64,000 bases of DNA from Procambarus clarkii. Taxonomy: Eukaryota; Arthropoda; Malacostraca; Decapoda; Cambaridae. Within the stretch, counting starts at the first letter, position 1. Every line of letters starts with the position of its first letter. Positions 57,977 to 64,000 of this stretch are shown piece after piece. The notes beneath the pieces are model-generated. The model had not been told where the DNA came from and did no database searches. It saw only the letters and a program-made list of their open reading frames with translations. Location of the stretch: positions 3,420,232 to 3,484,231 of the forward strand of contig NC_091209.1 of the NCBI RefSeq assembly GCF_040958095.1, given 5' to 3'. The translations under genes and the position numbers were made by a program.

Positions 57977-58347
57977 TATATTTTGGTAGCATTCTTTCCT
58001 GTAGACATATATTATTAAATATGACCGAAAAAGTAAGATTAATAATTCTAACACGAATTTTCTCTATCTTTCTTACGTTTCTTTTCACTGTTGATGGTAA
58101 TTCAAAGATCAATTCTCCAAAATTCATTTTTATTTCTAGTCTGACGCGACACTTATTACATTTTCAAAGACTTTAGTTTACAAACACACAACTGAATCTG
58201 AATAGAGCTTAAACATCTTCGATTTTATATCTACATTTGGGTGAGGTGAAAACAAACTTTCAACAATGGGTATTGAATGGATATTAAATTCAAACACAAG
58301 ACAGAACACGAAACAATGGGTATTGAATGGAAGTAATTGTAGAAAGC

Positions 58348-59283
58348 CTATTGGTCCATATTTCTTGATGATTCTATATTGGAGCGGAGTCTTGAAGTGG
58401 GTAGAATATAGTTGTGCATTAATTGACTGTTGATTGCTGGTGTTGACTTCTTGATGTGTAGTGCCACGCAAATGTCAAGCCGCCTGCTATCGCTGAATCT
58501 ATCGATGATTTCTGTGTTGTTTGCTAAGATTTCTCTGGTGATGGTTTGTTTGTGGGAAGAGATTATATGTTCCTTAATGGAGCCCTGTTGCTTATGCATC
58601 GTTAAACGCCTGGAAAGAGATGTTGTTGTCTTGCCTATATACTGGGTTTTTTGAGGCTTACAGTCTCCAACAGGGCATTTGAAGGCATAGACGACGTTGG
58701 TCTCTTTTAAAGCGTTCTGCTGTGTGTCTGGAGAGTTTCTCGTGAGTAGGCTGGCCGTTTTTCTGGTTTTATAGTAAATCGTCAGTTGTATCTTCTGATT
58801 TTTGTCTGTAGGGATAACGTTTCTACTGACAATATCTTTCAGGACCCTTTCCTCCGTTTTATGGGCTGTGGAAAAGAAGTTCCTGTAAAATAGTCTAATA
58901 GGGGGTATAGGTGTTGTGTTAGTTGTCTCTTCAGAGGTTGCATGGCGTTTCACTTTCCGTCTTATGATGTCTTCCACGAAACCATTGGAGAAGCCGTTGT
59001 TGACTAGGACCTGCCTTACCCTACAGAGTTCTTCGTCGACTTGCTTCCATTCTGAGCTGTGGCTGAGGGCACGGTCGACATAAGCGTTAACAACACTCCT
59101 CTTGTACCTGTCCGGGCAGTCACTTTTGGCATTCAGGCACATTCCTATGTTTGTTTCCTTAGTGTAGACTGCAGTGTGGAAAACTCCGCTCCTTTCCATG
59201 ACTGTTACATCTAGGAAGGGCAGCTTCCCATCCTTCTCCATCTCGTAAGTGAAACGCAACACAGAATTGTTGTGTTTCAACAA
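58348..59283 (-). pseudogene. Penelope-like C-terminal ORF: RT thumb and GIY-YIG endonuclease
   Basis: A 311-codon open frame on the minus strand without internal stops. Residues about 1-100 are RT fingers/thumb sequence, about 215-265 the GIY-YIG nuclease with YIGKTTTSLSRRL, then RRLDICVALHIKKSTPAINS, usual near the Penelope C-terminus. It is separated from the RT palm by the inserted SINE, so the full protein cannot be made. Confidence 0.88.
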
Positions 59284-59333
59284 TATATATCTACAGATAC
59301 TACATATATCTACAGATAGAAGATACAGGAAGC

Positions 59334-59621
59334 GCAGTCTCCGTGGTGTAGTGGTAAGACACTCGCCTGGCGTTCCGCGAGCGCTATGTCATGGGTTCGT
59401 ATCCTGGCCGGGGAGGATTTACTGGGCGCAATTCCTTAACTGTAGCCTCTGTTTAACGCAACAGTAAAATGTGTACTTGGATGAAAAAACGATTCTTCGC
59501 GGCAGGGGATCGTATTCCAGGGACCGTAGGATTAAGGACTTGCCCGAAACGCTACGCGTACTAGTGGCTGTACAAGAATGTAACAACTCTTGTATATATC
59601 TCAAAAAAAAAAAAAAAAAAA
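59334..59621 (+). mobile_element. tRNA-derived SINE (family S1), plus strand, intact
   Basis: The head GTCTCCGTGGTGTAGTGGTA (A box) pairs as an acceptor with CCGGGGA after the B box GGTTCGTATCC. The body is TCCTTAACTGTAGCCTCTGT, the tail GCCCGAAACGCTACGCGTAC and then A22. It is very similar to the copy at 23276-23553. Inserted into the Penelope-like RT. Confidence 0.92.
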
Positions 59622-59625
59622 AAAT

Positions 59626-60103
59626 CTGCTCAAATGCCTCCTTCAGCTCCTGCAGATGTCTGACATCAGGTACCTGTGTAAAAATCTCGTCAACATACCT
59701 GCAGTATATGGCCGGTTTCAAGTTCATGTCGACTAAGACTTTTTGCTCGATGGTACCCATGTAGAAGTTTGCAAACAGGACACCTAGGGGGAGAACCCAT
59801 GGCGACCCCATCTACTTGCTTATACATGTGTCCATCCGGGCTCAAGAAGGGTGCCTCTTTAGTACAAGCTTGGAGTAGTTTCCTTAGACTGTTTTCTGGT
59901 ATGTCAAGAGGAGTACAGGCCGGATCACGGTACACTCTGTCGGCTATCATCCCGATTGTTTCATTCACAGGTACGTTGGTAAACAGAGATTCTACGTCCA
60001 ACGAGGTTCTTATCCCTGTTGCCCGTGTTCCCCGCAGTAAGTCAACAAATTCCTTTGGAGACTTCAGGCTGAAGGCGCAAGGGACATAAGGAGTCAGACT
60101 CCT
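59626..60103 (-). pseudogene. Penelope-like RT palm, frameshifted
   Basis: Contains DVESLFTNVPVNETIG and DGVAMGSP in one frame and FANFYMGTIEQKV with YVDEIF in the next. The catalytic YxDD is changed to YVDE. Confidence 0.85.
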
Positions 60104-60118
60104 GATATATATATATAT

Positions 60119-64000
<3,882 letters not shown>

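Larger units (their letters stand above)
57974..60103 (-). mobile_element. Penelope-like element (RT + GIY-YIG), minus strand, with a SINE inside
   Basis: Read on the minus strand from 60103: LKSPKEFVDLLRGTRATGI, DVESLFTNVPVNETIGMI, YKQVDGVAMGSP (frameshift near 59789), GVLFANFYMGTIEQKV and the catalytic box YCRYVDEIF. A SINE (59334-59621) splits the next part. Then KLPFLDVTVMERSG and CPDRYKRSVVNAYVDRALSH (thumb) precede a GIY-YIG nuclease (VVYAFKCPVGDC, YIGKTTTSLSRRL, IKEHIISSH). The ORF ends at 58348. The remaining 370 bases to (TA)n are 3' sequence. The N-terminus is missing at the left of the MITE. Confidence 0.9.

Overview
The window is repeat-dense animal genomic DNA, most likely from a decapod crustacean (crayfish or shrimp type). 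This rests on the mix of arthropod mobile elements (BEL/Pao, Gypsy, Penelope, and L2-, CR1-, Jockey-, I- and Tx1-type LINEs), short TTAGG-type tracts, abundant (AC)n and (TA)n, and tRNA-derived SINEs of a kind I associate with decapod genomes. I see no convincing host gene and no stand-alone tRNA or rRNA gene. Almost every coding region belongs to a transposable element, and most are broken.

Layout. 1-456: 3' end of an L2-like LINE. 578-8436: an SGNH-hydrolase ORF split three codons before its stop by a 7.3-kb LTR element. That element has 1981-bp LTRs with one visible difference, a 4-bp target duplication, and gag plus protease but no RT or integrase. 9053-14427: a decayed BEL/Pao element. 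15.5-16.8 kb: Tx1-like LINE 3' ends. 17.2-19.7 kb: an 18/20-bp minisatellite. 19.7-21.8 kb: a Tx1-like LINE that looks inverted by twin priming. 22.0-26.7 kb: a minus-strand Jockey-like LINE carrying a SINE. 27.4-33.3 kb: a long Tx1-like LINE and an inverted partner. 33.5-39.9 kb: a near full-length I/Nimb-like LINE. 40-46 kb: SINE fragments, Penelope relics and four minisatellites. 46.2-54.2 kb: five truncated CR1-like LINE copies and one SINE, most joined through (AC)n. 54.5-64 kb: two MITEs, a Penelope-like element, and two tandem arrays of tRNA-like units (260 bp and 277 bp) that each flip orientation in the middle, with (TA)n at most module borders.

How the parts relate. Two LINE/SINE pairs share 3' tails: an L2-like LINE with one SINE family, and the CR1-like LINE with another. 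This is the expected signature of SINEs using LINE machinery. The gag-protease element would need RT and integrase from a relative. The two inverted arrays carry pol III A and B boxes in every full unit. They are the most unusual structure here, though assembly error must be excluded.
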